Shown here one piece after another: positions 23,818 through 34,930 of a DNA stretch of 64,000 bases (position 1 is its first letter; each line of letters begins with the position of its first letter). The stretch lies in assembly GCF_017654505.1 (NCBI RefSeq), contig NC_054541.1, positions 44,265,986 to 44,329,985 on the forward strand, in the 5' to 3' direction. This stretch comes from Polyodon spathula (Eukaryota > Chordata > Actinopteri > Acipenseriformes > Polyodontidae). A model generated the notes under the pieces. The model ran no database searches. It was not told where the DNA came from and saw nothing but the letters and a program-made list of their open reading frames with translations. The translations under genes and the position numbers were made by a program.

Positions 23818-26800
23818 CCTTCATCAGTTTACACTACTATCAGTCAACACGTTGACCTTCACCTCACTTGCAACAGGGGGACTTTATAATAGAATACAAT
23901 GTCAGGGCTAGTATTTGCATAACCACTAATCAGTTATTTGAGGGATTATACATAATATATCCCAGTATATTTACCCGTGAATCTGCCTTTAGATTGTAAG
24001 ATGGGGAAATCAGAGTAATGTAATGTATTTCTGATGATAGTCACCCTGCCGAGCACAACTAACTGCTAAGGGAATTTAGAAACAGATGGGAGAGAGTTTC
24101 AACTCAAATGATCTTCAGTAAGGCAAATCCACTAATACTCTGTTTATACTTACACATTTAAGCCATTTTCTTCTCTTTTAAAGGTTATACCAGCCTAATA
24201 GTGATTATGTACACACTTTACGCAGAAGGCGGCTCCTTTTCTTAGTATTTGACAATGGTAAATTTGCACAATTTCAGAGTTTACTTTGCATTTCTATTAG
24301 GGCAATAATTTTGACATTACAAATATAACCAACACAATAAAATATACGGTTCAAGCTTGATCAGCAGCATGGAGATCAGAAAACAGAATAAACAGGATTT
24401 CAAACCATAGGAGAGACAGCATGTTCTTCAGCGACTTGTCAGTACTGAGGTTCACAACAGCTAATTAATCCTGTTCACGGTGTACAGGTGGTTATTGGGA
24501 TCAAAACTCTTAAAAGCGAGCGCATATTTGCAAAGATATACAAGTGACAATAATCTAAAACTTAAATTAGTGTTATACTGTTGTTGTCAGTAGCAGAGGA
24601 GCTGCTAGTGTATTTTGAGAAGTGAAGGCGTGTTCAGCACGCAGCAGACTAGATGTACTTGTGATCCTGGAACTCACTTTGACAGTATACAAGTAAGTGT
24701 CTTTCTGTCCAGTGAGCTGTCAGAACGTTTTTACAAAAAAAATTAAAAAATAAATAAACCTCCCATTCAGAGTGCTTTGCTCCATTAAGCGGTTCAGTGA
24801 CTAAGTTTCTATTTAAACAACAACTGTACTCAGACACTCAATCCAACGTTGCCACGGCCGGGATTAAAGTACGGTGTGCCGAAAGGCTCACACATAGCAA
24901 TTCAATTAACACGTTTTAAAAAAAAATGGAAATCGGCAAAAAAATTAACACGTTAATTGCAGAAATTAAGTACGATTAATTGGCAGCCCTAATTTGTATA
25001 CAATATTTATAGGTTCTTTATCTTCTGTTTTGCTTTTTCCTCTTTTATAACACCTTTCTCAATTCAATTTGCTGAGAGTGCCAAATAGGAACTTAAGTTT
25101 CCGGAGCACCCAATCGAATAACCAGCCTCGCTCAATATCAATGTCTCTTTAAAAGAGTTAAACATGGAGCCAGTCAGCAACATTTTTTCGATTAGAGCCA
25201 GCTTACAAAAGAGCCTGTGAATAATTAAACCAGGCCGTTGAGAGATATTTCTGACTTGTGTTGACCCATCTTCCCTGTCCTTTGATCTGCTGCCTTAGGT
25301 CCCCAAACTCCACACTCCATACAGTGTTAGCGTGCTGCACTGTTTGTTGGAAACAGGCATAAATTAGTGGTCCGTTGGGTCATTATGCAGGCACTATTGA
25401 TTAAAAAAATGAATGAGCTGTGTGGAAAAGAACTCTGTGTGGGTTAAACAGTATTCAGTAAACACCCTCGGACGACCTATAGGCAAGAGGCTATAGTCCT
25501 TCCATTTGTTATGAAATCCTTTCATTATGCACATCATTGATGACTTAATCTTGCCTTAACCGAAATGAGCCTCCAGCAGTTCTCTAAAGCAACTATGTAA
25601 AACAAAACAGCGAGACAGCAGCAGGCGGGACGTAGGAGTGGTAGGCCTGAGGGCTATTGTCATCTGCACCTAAATAGCATTAGTTAATTAACATGGCCTC
25701 TTCTTGTCTATGTACTTTTGTGTTCCAAGTGTTTGCTATATTGGTGTAAAGCTACAGTGCTCCCCAGTTATGTTTGATTTTATACTTAAATAACATTTCT
25801 CAGTGACAGACACTAATTTAATCCACAGTTATGGGCCCTCTTTATTTACCCTATTATTTTTACCCTTGTTTTTCTCCCCAATTTCGAATGTTCCCTCACT
25901 GCTGCATATTTACTTAACATTATCAATGCTATAGTTCTGTACTGCATACTAATTTTCAATTGTGTAAAATATAAAATTCCCAGTAAGAAAGTAACAAACT
26001 TTAATTGCTAAAAAAAGTGGGGGTTAATGCAATTACAGTGTGTGGGTCACAAGCGCAAGTTTGATGAGTTGTGTGTAGGACAAAAGCCAACCCTGCAGGT
26101 ACACCCTTTGCGCTCACTCAGTGTCTTGTAAGGTACACTGTAGTGAGTCGAGGTTAAATAGTCTCTAACAGTACCTGACATGCTTTAGTGCTAGATCCAA
26201 TGCAATATTCCCTATGTCAACCACAGTGAAAATTGGCATTAATTCACTCGAGATTCCCATAGTTCTTTGTACTCGGGTGCTAGACCTTGTTAACTGGGCT
26301 TGTTACATTTCCCAGAGACAGTGTTTTAGCTGCAGGCACACAAGCTCTTTCCCACCTGTGAACTAGCTTCCTTTAATGAAACAGACCTGCTTCTTACCTG
26401 CAGCAGACTGGTTATGAATGTCATCTGCAAGCTACACTATTGCTCAGGCAAGCAAAACAAAAATGGAAAAAAATATACAATTACAATTTTTTTTATTTTG
26501 TACATGATAGCACTTTTTTAAAAAACTTAGCAGAGGAAATGAACATTTAAAAAAAAAACCTGCTCCACTTGTACTTGCAAGATTAAGGGGTGTACAAAAG
26601 CAGCTTAAACTTGCTAAGAATTAACATGGTTTATCACCCAAGGGAGGGACGACCAGGGGAAGCTGAGACTACTACAAAATCCTTTCCTTTTTTGTGGCCA
26701 GTTGTCCGAAGTAATTCAGTGTTACAAATATCCTAATGTCCTAAATCCAACTTAAAAACTGCTTTTACTCTTGAAAAGGGAGAAACAGACATTCCCACTC

Positions 26801-27229
26801 TGACGGAAATGTCTTTTTTCTAAAATTCACAGAAGAAAGGGAATTGAAAACACTCTGAAAAGCCTCCAGGATTTATTGCTTTTGGCAAAGACCTCAGCTG
26901 ACCTGCAAGCTGTGGGTCAGACCTGCAATATGTCATTAAGCCCAGCAATTTGTCTGTAGAGCCATTGGGGAGAGAACAGTTTGAAGCTAGACTGCGTTTC
27001 CTTTTTCCGGGTGAGAACACTAGTCTTTTTTCTTTTTCTTTTTTAAATGTATGGTACCTAATGAGTTATAAAAAATCCAACGAATTCCTTCAAAAGAAGT
27101 TTGAGATATTTAAGAGCATGGGTGGTATAGCAAACATCTTAATTATCTTTAGAGAACTGCCTGGGGACTGAGCTCAGGCAATGGACGAAATCAGTCTTTT
27201 TTGCCCGTTGCTCAAGAATTCCATATGCA
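23818..27229. other. Non-coding; possible single hAT end near 24920-24993
   Basis: No exon is recognised. At 24920-24993 the sequence GTACGATTAATTGGCAGCCCTAAT, in minus orientation, resembles a hAT terminus, but no partner end was found. The segment at 25050-25720 has balanced composition with homeodomain-like TTAATTAA and E-box motifs. It could be a conserved non-coding element, but this cannot be judged without alignment. Confidence 0.45.
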
Positions 27230-27350
27230 ATATTTCCCGTTGTTGATCACACCCTGGGATCCTTCAGAAGCTGCTTGATGAGATTCTGGGATCAATAAGA
27301 TACAATCGAACGAGCAAAATGGGCCGATAGTTTTCTTATGTTCTTAATTA
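27230..27350 (+). mobile_element. LINE 3' end fragment (CR1/L2-like tail)
   Basis: Contains GGATCCTTCAGAAGCTGCTTG, GATGAGATTCTGGGATCAATA, then ACGAGCAAAATGGGCCGATAG and TTTCTTATGTTCTTA. From memory this resembles a very common LINE 3' untranslated end in non-teleost fish. Only the terminal ~120 bp is present, as expected of a 5'-truncated insertion. The family name is tentative. Confidence 0.5.
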
Positions 27351-27366
27351 GAAGACCACACAATTA

Positions 27367-27480
27367 CCAGCAATGGCAACACAATGGATTTTGAATTATT
27401 ATATAGTGACCTGTCTGTTCCTCACTCTGGCACTGCAGTAGATTACCAGTGTGTATCAGTTCATACAATTATGCCATTGT
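27367..27480 (+). repeat. Dispersed repeat, copy 1 of 2 (partner at 37210-37320)
   Basis: Shares the ordered blocks CAGCAATG-CAACACAATGGAT, GGCAC, the GATTA-CAGTGTG region and CATAC-ATTAT with the partner copy. Similarity is moderate and gapped. The family is not recognised. Confidence 0.5.
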
Positions 27481-28292
27481 TAAAATATTATAATGAGACC
27501 CCTTATTTTCTTTCACATTGAATATGATTTTGTGAGATTTACCCAAGGTAAATTCACACTATACTTTTGCAGTTTAGCAATGCTTTTGCCTTGGTTTAAA
27601 ATTATGAATTTAATGTGCTTACAATACTTTTAAACGCTACGCTTTTCAACACTGCTATAGTTTTACTGTGGTATGCGGTCATAAAAGAGTGGAAGATGAT
27701 ATTACTGTATCACGTTTGGTTAGCCTGATGGACCTCTGTTTACCTGGACCTCACATGGAATTGTTCTTTGCTATTATCTACCAGAACCTGGTGCAAATCC
27801 TGACTTCACAAGTTAAAATAATGGCTGCAACTTCACATGAAGAGACCAAATACAATAAATTCAGTTGAAATACGACCTGGCACAAAAACTAATGCCTGTA
27901 TAAAAGACCCTTCAGTCGGTTCAATGGAATCCAATGCTTGCTGCCACCTGTTGTTCAAAAACTGTAATTGCGCTATTATTTTTAAACAAAATTGCCCCGT
28001 CTCTCAAACTCTGGAGGACACTCAATTGTATCATAACAGCAAAAAAACCTAAACTAAACCATACTGACTTATACAAAACTCCTGAGAGATAACTAGGTCA
28101 GGTACTGCCAGTTATCTGTTTCTCAAAACAGCTGAGAAGGGAATTATTTTTCTTTATTGACAGCCGCTATCGGTGGGTTTTGAGAGCGTGACACTAATGT
28201 TCATCTGATTGATAATTGCTTGAGGACAAAAAATGTGGGAAGGATAATACAGATCAGTAAGTTTAACCATGTAATAAAGCTCCTGTATAACT
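27481..28292. other. Non-coding
   Basis: No gene or named repeat is recognised. ORFs are 60-70 codons long and low in information. Confidence 0.55.
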
Positions 28293-28388
28293 GTAGTGGC
28301 TGGTTTCATAGACCCCAATTGCCAGTAATCTTGGATTAACTAATGTTACTTTAAGACTAAAGCCAATGTGGGTCTGGGAAACCAGCTG
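28293..28388. mobile_element. Compact foldback MITE (96 bp)
   Basis: The left side reads GTGGCTGGTTTCATAGACCC. The right side read inward is CAGCTGGTTTCCCAGACCCA, and the interior continues to pair (ATTG-C, TTAACTAAT/TTAGTCTTA). Similar GGCTGGTTTC-AGACC hairpin elements are common in fish genomes. Superfamily and target duplication are not determined. Confidence 0.65.
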
Positions 28389-29304
28389 TAAAAGTATGGA
28401 AGTGGATTTATTACTTTGAAATAACTGTTACATGCAGCTAAATAAGTTTAATTGCACTGCAATGACACTATAACAATGCAACACAGTTTACAGTAAAACT
28501 ATTGATTATAACAAGCTTAATACCATATAAATATGCATTTAATATTGTATTATTTGTGTTCTCTATTATTTCTGTATGGATTATTATTTATCAGGCTATA
28601 GTACAGTGCTCGACTGCTGGTGCCCCCAAATGCCTACACTTTATTCAATGCTCATCTCCAAAGAGTACTGTATGTACGCCAACTTAAAAGTGAGAGCTAA
28701 ACAGTCATACCACTTCACATTTGAAAGTTCATGGATGCATCATAAGTAAGGACTATTTCAAGCCTTTAAGGTATGTGGTTATATCAGCATTCTAGGCACA
28801 GAAGCTCCCCTGGTTATAGTACAGTGGCGCCAAGCAGGCAATCTGACACACACTAAAACCTACCCACACTGTTTCATGCAAACAGGTTACAGGACACTAT
28901 AGCATTAGATATATGAGCATTAAACTCTTATCAATCTGTCCTGCTAAAGGAGAAATGGAGCAGAGGAGTGTGAGGGGGGCGATGGATACAAAACTAAATA
29001 CCTTCATGAGAGTATTTAGTATTTAGTATTTTTGCATTTTAACTAGTAAATTATGACAAAATAGTTATCATTAACCCTTTTTTTATCCTAGAGCACACAA
29101 TGGATGTAAGGTGTTTCATATCCAGGATACAACTGGAGATATCAGTTTCAAACTGTTTTTTTTGTTTGTTTTTTGAGAAATATGAATGCTACAAATTATT
29201 TTATGCTACAAGCTCTTTTTGACTGAACATAACTGTAGCTTTTATATATAGAACATTACAGAATAAATCAGGGAATTTTTGTTTTCAAACCAGATTTTGA
29301 TATA
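28389..29304. other. Non-coding
   Basis: No gene is seen. A triplicated AGTATTT motif occurs near 29009-29031. Confidence 0.55.
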
Positions 29305-29306
29305 TA

Positions 29307-30823
29307 CAGTGCCTTGCAAAAGTATTCGGACCCCCGACCAATTCTCTCATATTACTGAATTACAAATGGTACATTGAAATTTCGTCCTGTTCGATATTTA
29401 TTTTAAAAACACTGAAACTCAAAATCAATTATTGTAAGGTGACATTGGTTTTATGTTGGGAAATATAAGAAAAATAAAAAACTGAAATATCTTGCTTGCA
29501 TAAGTATTCAATCCCCACACATTAATATTTGGTAGAGCCACCTTTTGCTGCAATAACAGCTTTAAGTCTTTTGGGATAAGTATGTACTAGCTTTGCACAC
29601 AGTGTCGGAGTGATTTTGGCCCATTCTTCTTGGCAGATTTGCTCCAGGTTGTTCAGGTTGGTTGGACGACGCTTGTGGACCGCAATTTTCAAATACTGCC
29701 ACAGATTCTCAATGGGATTGACATCAGGTCCAGCTGAAAGGTGAATTTCCTCCCAAGCTTCAGTTTTCTAGCGGACTGAAGCAGATTCTCTTGCAGTATT
29801 TTCCTGTATTTTGCTCCATCTGTTCTTCCTTCAATTGTAACAATGATGAGAAGCATCCCCACAGCATGATGCTGCCACCACCATACTTCACTGTAGGGAT
29901 GGTGTGTCTTGAGGCATGGGCAGCGTTAGGTTTGCGCCACACATAGCGCTTTGAGTTTTGGCCAAAAAGCTCTATCTTGGTCTCGTCTGACCACAAAACC
30001 TTTTCTCACATTGCAGCTGGGTCACTCTTGTGCTTTTTGACGAACTCCAGACATGCTTTCAGATGGTACTTTTTGAGTAACAGCTTCTTTGTTGCCACCC
30101 TCCCATACAGGCCAGTGTTATGCAGAGCTCTTGATATGGTTGACTGGTGCACCATTACTCCACTCCCAGCTACTGAACTCTGTAGCTCCTTCAAAGTGAT
30201 TGTTGGCCTCTCTGTGGCTTCTCTCACAAGTCTCCTTCTTGTTTGAGCGCTGAGTTTTGAGGGACGGCCTTTTCTTGGCAGTGCCTAGGTAGTGTGATGC
30301 AGCTTCCACTTCCTGATTATTGATCCAACTATGCTCACTGGGATATCCAAACACTTGGATATTATTTTGTACCCTTTCCCTAATCTATGCATTTGTATTA
30401 CTTTATCTTTAACTTCTGTAGAATGCTCTTTGGTCTTCATTTTCCTTCAGATTCACAGCCTTACCAATGATCCTTCAACAGTGGGGTTTTTATCCAGAAA
30501 ATGTGACAGCAACTTTAACGGTTCACAGGTGGAGGGCAATGGTAAGGTAATTGTGTCCTCGTTAGGACAATTTCTTTCATCGTTGCAAACTGGGAGCTTC
30601 CACAGCACAAGGGTTGAATACTTATGCAAGCAAGTTCAGTTTTTTTTTTATTTTTCTTAAAAATATTTCCCAACATAAAACCAATGTCACCTTACAATAA
30701 CTGATTCTGAGTTTCAGTGTTTAAAAATAAAATATCAAAACAGAACGAAATTTCAATGTACCATTTGTAATTCGGTAATATGAGAAAATTGGTCAGGGGT
30801 CTGAATACTTTTGCAAGGCACTG
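29307..30823 (-). mobile_element. Tc1-like transposon, copy A (long-TIR family)
   Basis: The 1.5-kb element begins CAGTGCCTTGCAAAAGTATTC after TATATA (29301-29306) and ends with the complementary CTTTTGCAAGGCACTG at 30823. The inverted repeats are about 200 bp, including the blocks TTACAAATGGTACATTGAAATT and TTGTAAGGTGACATTGG. The right tip runs directly into (TG)n, then a TA stretch and (CA)n. Copies B (39740-41321) and a lone end (48992-49170) belong to the same family. Confidence 0.93.
29522..30440 (-). pseudogene. Tc1 transposase relic, copy A
   Basis: The relic runs on the minus strand from the Met codon at 30440 to the TAA at 29524-29522. Tc1 transposases have an N-terminal paired-like helix-turn-helix domain and a DDE catalytic domain. 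Seen here are [18 protein letters not shown] (about 30140), the first catalytic block [11 protein letters not shown] (about 29990) and [15 protein letters not shown] (about 29880). Compared with copy B it lacks 16 bp just after that block. It also lacks roughly 95 bp (around 29730) covering the QQDNDPKH catalytic Asp. Frames are broken in several places, so it cannot encode active enzyme. Confidence 0.9.
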
Positions 30824-30851
30824 TGTGTGTGTGTGTAATATATATATTATA

Positions 30852-30886
<35 letters not shown>
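30824..30886. repeat. (TG)n - TA stretch - (CA)n compound microsatellite at the Tc1 copy A end
   Basis: Tandem TG begins at the transposon's terminal CACTG (30824-30836), followed by a TA stretch and by CA repeats at 30853-30886. Confidence 0.9.
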
Positions 30887-30887
<1 letters not shown>

Positions 30888-33389
30888 AAAGTACTCATTG
30901 CAGCCACATTTTATCTGGGCAGGCTTTATGGACTTTAAAATGCCTATAGCAGTCCAAAATCTGTAATTTTTAAATTGTCATATTTCTCTAACATATACAG
31001 CTAATTGGAGCAAATGTCTTTATGAACACTTGTTGCTTGACATGTGTGTCCAATTATTTATCCACATTAGCGTGATCGAACCCATTTACTCGATCAAATA
31101 CAGACTTAGTTTACATACGGTAAGCATTAACGCTAAAATAACCCCCTTAAATGTACATTCCAGCAAACTCAAATTCAAACTTGAGTGCTACCCCACAGAG
31201 ACATTGCCCCAGGAAGTGCTATGGGGTTGCTGGAGTGAAACCTGCCCTGAGTTATACCTCTGGTACAACCTTTTGAAGAGAAGCATCCAGCTGGCAAGAG
31301 GTTAAAGGAAATTCAAAGACAATATTAGCAGGTCTGGAGGCTGGCCAAGGTTGCTAGAAACTTCACCAATCTATCAAATGAAATCGAAATACTGAAAAGC
31401 AGAACTAAGGTACAACTGTACAATTAAGAGAGGATGTGCAAATATAAAAAGTACTGTTTGTAAGAATGACCATCATTTCTATCAATGAAACGTCTTATTT
31501 GCAGATTTTGTTTTTAAAAATTATTGATGGGCTTTCTTCCAATATACTAAGAGACACCAAGTCTTGAATGTGAACACTACTGGAATGTTTTGGGAATACA
31601 AACCAACAGAAACAACATTGTTTTTTATCTTTAGAAACGATTCTGTGAGGGTCAAGTAACAATGCAACTGAATGCAATCCCCCCCCCCCGCCCACAGGAT
31701 CTAAATGAAACCCACAGCTTCAGTTGAAATTAGAGAATTAAACAAACAGGAAAAATCAAACAGCAAGAGTCATAAAATGGCTTAGAAGTTTAAATATATA
31801 AAAAATAAAACAGGAAAGACTCACATTGCACACATAGCACTTAAATATGCACAGTCACAGCACTCTTAATCCAATTGGTTGCACATTCCATGTTAATATT
31901 TTATTAATCCCTACCTCTTGCATTACATCATTAAAATAATTTATAATGGGTAAAAAGCACCTGGAAAAAAAAAATCACTTCAAGGACGGTGACAGGAATT
32001 TGTGATTTGTTCTCAATGTTGTAAACATTAACCCCTCCACTGTACTTCTCCCAACACTTCTGGCTAAGTGTCACCTGCACCATCTAAAGTTACTTTAAGT
32101 GTCTGTCACCTGTCGGAGCTCATCATCATCAAAGAATAACTACTACTATTTGAAGAATCTACTAAATCATGAATTAGTGGATCAGTTCATATATGTGTGG
32201 AATTCTTATATATCAAAGAATTGCTGAGTGTTCTAAGACACAAGAACTGAGGCTTATTTCAGCAATAATTCAACACATTTAGTGTTTCTTTTATGTTCAT
32301 AAGACAGGTCAAATATAACTTAATTGTGTATTATGACTAGGGATGTGATTTTGTCACGGTAAAAATATGTAAAAACCACAGCACAGTCATGGCTAAAAAC
32401 AGACAATTTCACAGAATGGTCAAGGCTACAAAGATTTGAACTTAAATATATTTATTTGTGTAATATTTTAGTATTTGTGCAACATAAACACATATTTAAT
32501 GTATTTAACTTGTATCTAATCTGTTTTCTTTTAACATACACTTCTAGTCAAAAGTTATTTATTTATTTTTTTAACACTGAAATTAAGTTTTTTTAAATAA
32601 CTGTTCAGGTTGGAAATTGAGAATTTTACAATATCCTTTTTGTGAATGTCTATTTAAACACAGCTGTGCTTTTGGTATTATAATATAAATACATTACAAG
32701 ATCAGAAGGATGGTTCTGCATTTACACTGTTGACAGGTTAAGCACCTCAGAGGAATGACTAAGAGCTGCAAATTAGGGTTCATGCTTCTCCAGAACTGTA
32801 AACCGTCCTCCCTTTAGGTTTTGCATTATCAAGTGTATGCAGGTATATTTTCGGCACAAAAGCCTTTGGATAATTTGAAGTTTGTTTCTCCTTAAAGCTG
32901 CTCCCTTCACTTTCATTAAATTGTTTGGGATGTTGCTCCACTAGTTGCTTAGAACTTAATTTTGCCACTTTTTGTATAGTTCTGTGTAAGTAATGCCTTT
33001 ATTTGATGTTTGCTAACTGCTTTAACTTTGCACTGAAACCAATTTCAGTTTTCATGCTGAGCAGAAAGAAATTCATAGGTTCTGTGGCTGCTGTGACCAC
33101 AATGGATATGTTTTGCTCAAAAAACAGCCATGTTTCCAATGTTTCGGTATGTTTAACAGAATGGAAAAATCTTTTTTTTTTTTATTTTTTATATGAATTA
33201 TTTAAGTTCTAATTGGTGAACCTAAAGCTGTTGTCTTTCCTAATGCCTGCAATCCTTATGCATCAGCGAGTACCTACACCACAAGAGAGCATCTTAAATA
33301 TAATTCAAAAGAGCAAAGGAGCCAGAATCGTCTGCATTCGTGGATATAGAGTTTTTAAACTCATCTCACCAACACCAGCCTCTATGAGA
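30887..33389. other. Non-coding; possible hAT end near 32339
   Basis: No exon is recognised. TAGGGATGTGATTTTGTCACG at about 32338 looks like a hAT-type terminus, but no matching opposite end was seen. A C9/G interruption occurs at 31679-31693. Confidence 0.5.
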
Positions 33390-33482
33390 TCCTGAGTTTC
33401 TGCACCAATGTGTTGGGACAGCGGCTGAGTTCAAACCAGCGTCCATGCACATTGCAAGTGAATGCCTTAAACACCATGCAAA
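33390..33482 (-). mobile_element. tRNA-derived SINE head fragment
   Basis: Read on the minus strand from about 33480, GGTGTTTAAGGCATTCACTTG resembles an A-box region, and about 40 bases on GGTTTGAACTC resembles a B box (GGTTCGANTCC). This is the layout of a tRNA-derived SINE promoter. It lies just beyond the tail of the SINE at 33510-33858 in the same orientation. It is too diverged to be a working tRNA gene. Confidence 0.45.
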
Positions 33483-33509
33483 AGAGGCTTACCTGCATGT
33501 GTGGTTATA

Positions 33510-33858
33510 GCACTTTTATTTATTTATTTATTTTTATTTAGTGATCACCAATTATTTTTATTGTTTTCTCCACAACTTAGTAATGTCCAATTATTTTTAG
33601 GCCCAGCCCACCGCTGCCACCCCTGCCCTGACTCGGGATGGGTCAAGGCGAACACGCTGTCATCCGAAGCGGGTGCCGTCAGCCGCCCGCTTCTTTACAC
33701 ACTGCAGACTCACCATGCAGCCACCCAGAGCTACAGCGTCAGAGGACAACGCAGCCCTGGGCAGCTTACAGGCAAGCCCACAGGCGCCTGGCCAGACAGC
33801 AGGGGTCACTGGTGCGCAGTAAGCCAAGGACACACTGGCCAATCTAACCCTCCCCCCT
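33510..33858 (-). mobile_element. SINE body, 5'-truncated (same family as 46238-46704)
   Basis: This GC-rich segment in AT-rich DNA, read on the minus strand, aligns in order with the SINE at 46.3-46.7 kb. Shared blocks include TGGCCAGGCGCC / TGGCCGAGCGCT, the AAGCGGGCGGCTGACGGCAC region, CGGATGACAGCGTG / GAGGATGCGTGCT, and AGTCAGGGCAGGGGTGG / AAGGCAGGGCAGGG. Both share an A-rich tail with AATTGG...ACTAAAT. The copy ends in an (AAAT)n tail (plus 33515-33540). The tRNA-like head is missing. ORFs across it are not genes. Confidence 0.7.
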
Positions 33859-33994
33859 TTATTCCAACTAGGTCCTAAATTAGTTAATTGCCTCTTAACA
33901 GCTTCAATTAACTACATAAAAACCTGACTGATTTTGCTAAACATTACTACAGTAACAACCAATTTCAAGCATATGATCGACTGGGTATGGATCC

Positions 33995-34073
33995 ATAGGG
34001 CTCTGGTGTTTAACTGATCATCCTCTGGGCTCTGGTGTTTGATTGATCATCCATAGGGCTCTGGTATTTGCAG
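33995..34073 (+). repeat. 29-bp minisatellite, about 2.7 copies
   Basis: The unit GGGCTCTGGTGTTTAACTG with flanking ATCATCC occurs at 33995-34023 and 34024-34052, with a partial copy at 34053-34073. Units differ by a few substitutions. Confidence 0.85.
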
Positions 34074-34834
34074 ATTTAGCTGGCCTATTATATATCATTA
34101 ACTAAAAGTTAACAGAAAATAAATAATGTACATCAACATGTTTATTAGCTGCTTGTTAACAGTTGATAAACAAAAAATAAATAAACAAAAAAAAAACAGC
34201 TCTTAAAATAAAGCTTGACCAAACATGCTTGGAGGAAAAACTTGGACTGGTTTGAATCTCGAGAGCCAGAGTTGAGTACCACTGTGGTAAAGCACAGTGT
34301 TGTTATGAAGAAATTACATTTTGTTTGTTTGTTTTAGGCCCCTGGAAAGAAACAGCTTCAGAACGGGACTAGGCAATTTCTGTGGCCTCTTTTTATTAAT
34401 ATAAAGTTATACTATCAATGCACCTGAACTCAAGATAATACTGTTGCAAATTTCAAAAGATGGTAGGAAATGCTGCCATTTTTCCAGCACAGTTTTCACA
34501 CAAGTGAATGGCCTTCACAGCAAGGAAAATACACTGGGTTTTGGAGAGGCCTACACAACTCGAGTCCTGTCCTGCCACGGCCAAATATGGCTTTCAGGAA
34601 AGAAGCGTCAGCAATTGACTCACTTCCAAGAGCTGCTGCTGTAAGGATGGTAATGGAGAAGGCACAGAGGAGTTTGTGGAGTAGTCCTCCCTGCCTCACA
34701 GAACTCTCCTAATTACTAGCCAGACAGGCCAGGGATGCAGAGCTAACTTACGCTTTGACCGATTTTCACAGACCGATTCCTAGCTATATATGAACACACA
34801 GTAAATATAATAACCTTAACAAACTACCTTCATT

Positions 34835-34930
34835 CTGTACTAAGGGGGCAATGATAGCACATTGTCTGCTACAAAAGTATGAACCATTGGTAGAATTTTA
34901 CCACAGTGCGAACATGAATACATTTTGACA
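34835..34930 (+). repeat. Dispersed repeat, copy 2 of 3
   Basis: CTGTACTAAGGGGGCAATGA then GAACCATTGGTAGAATTTTA and CCACAGTGCGAACAT match copy 3 (56494-56570) in the same order. Confidence 0.65.

Noticed and set aside
24920..24993. Terminal repeat of a hAT element (minus orientation)
   Set aside because: Only one end is visible, with no partner or duplication, so it was not annotated as a separate element.
32338..32400. hAT-like start TAGGGATGTG with GTCACGGTAA
   Set aside because: No matching opposite end found in the following 2 kb. The similarity is short.
33501..33878. GC-rich ORFs of 60-125 codons on both strands
   Set aside because: They lie entirely within the SINE copy. The GC content comes from the SINE body.
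34250..34285. hAT-like tip CAGTGGTACTCAACTCTGGC on the minus strand
   Set aside because: No partner terminus or target duplication found.
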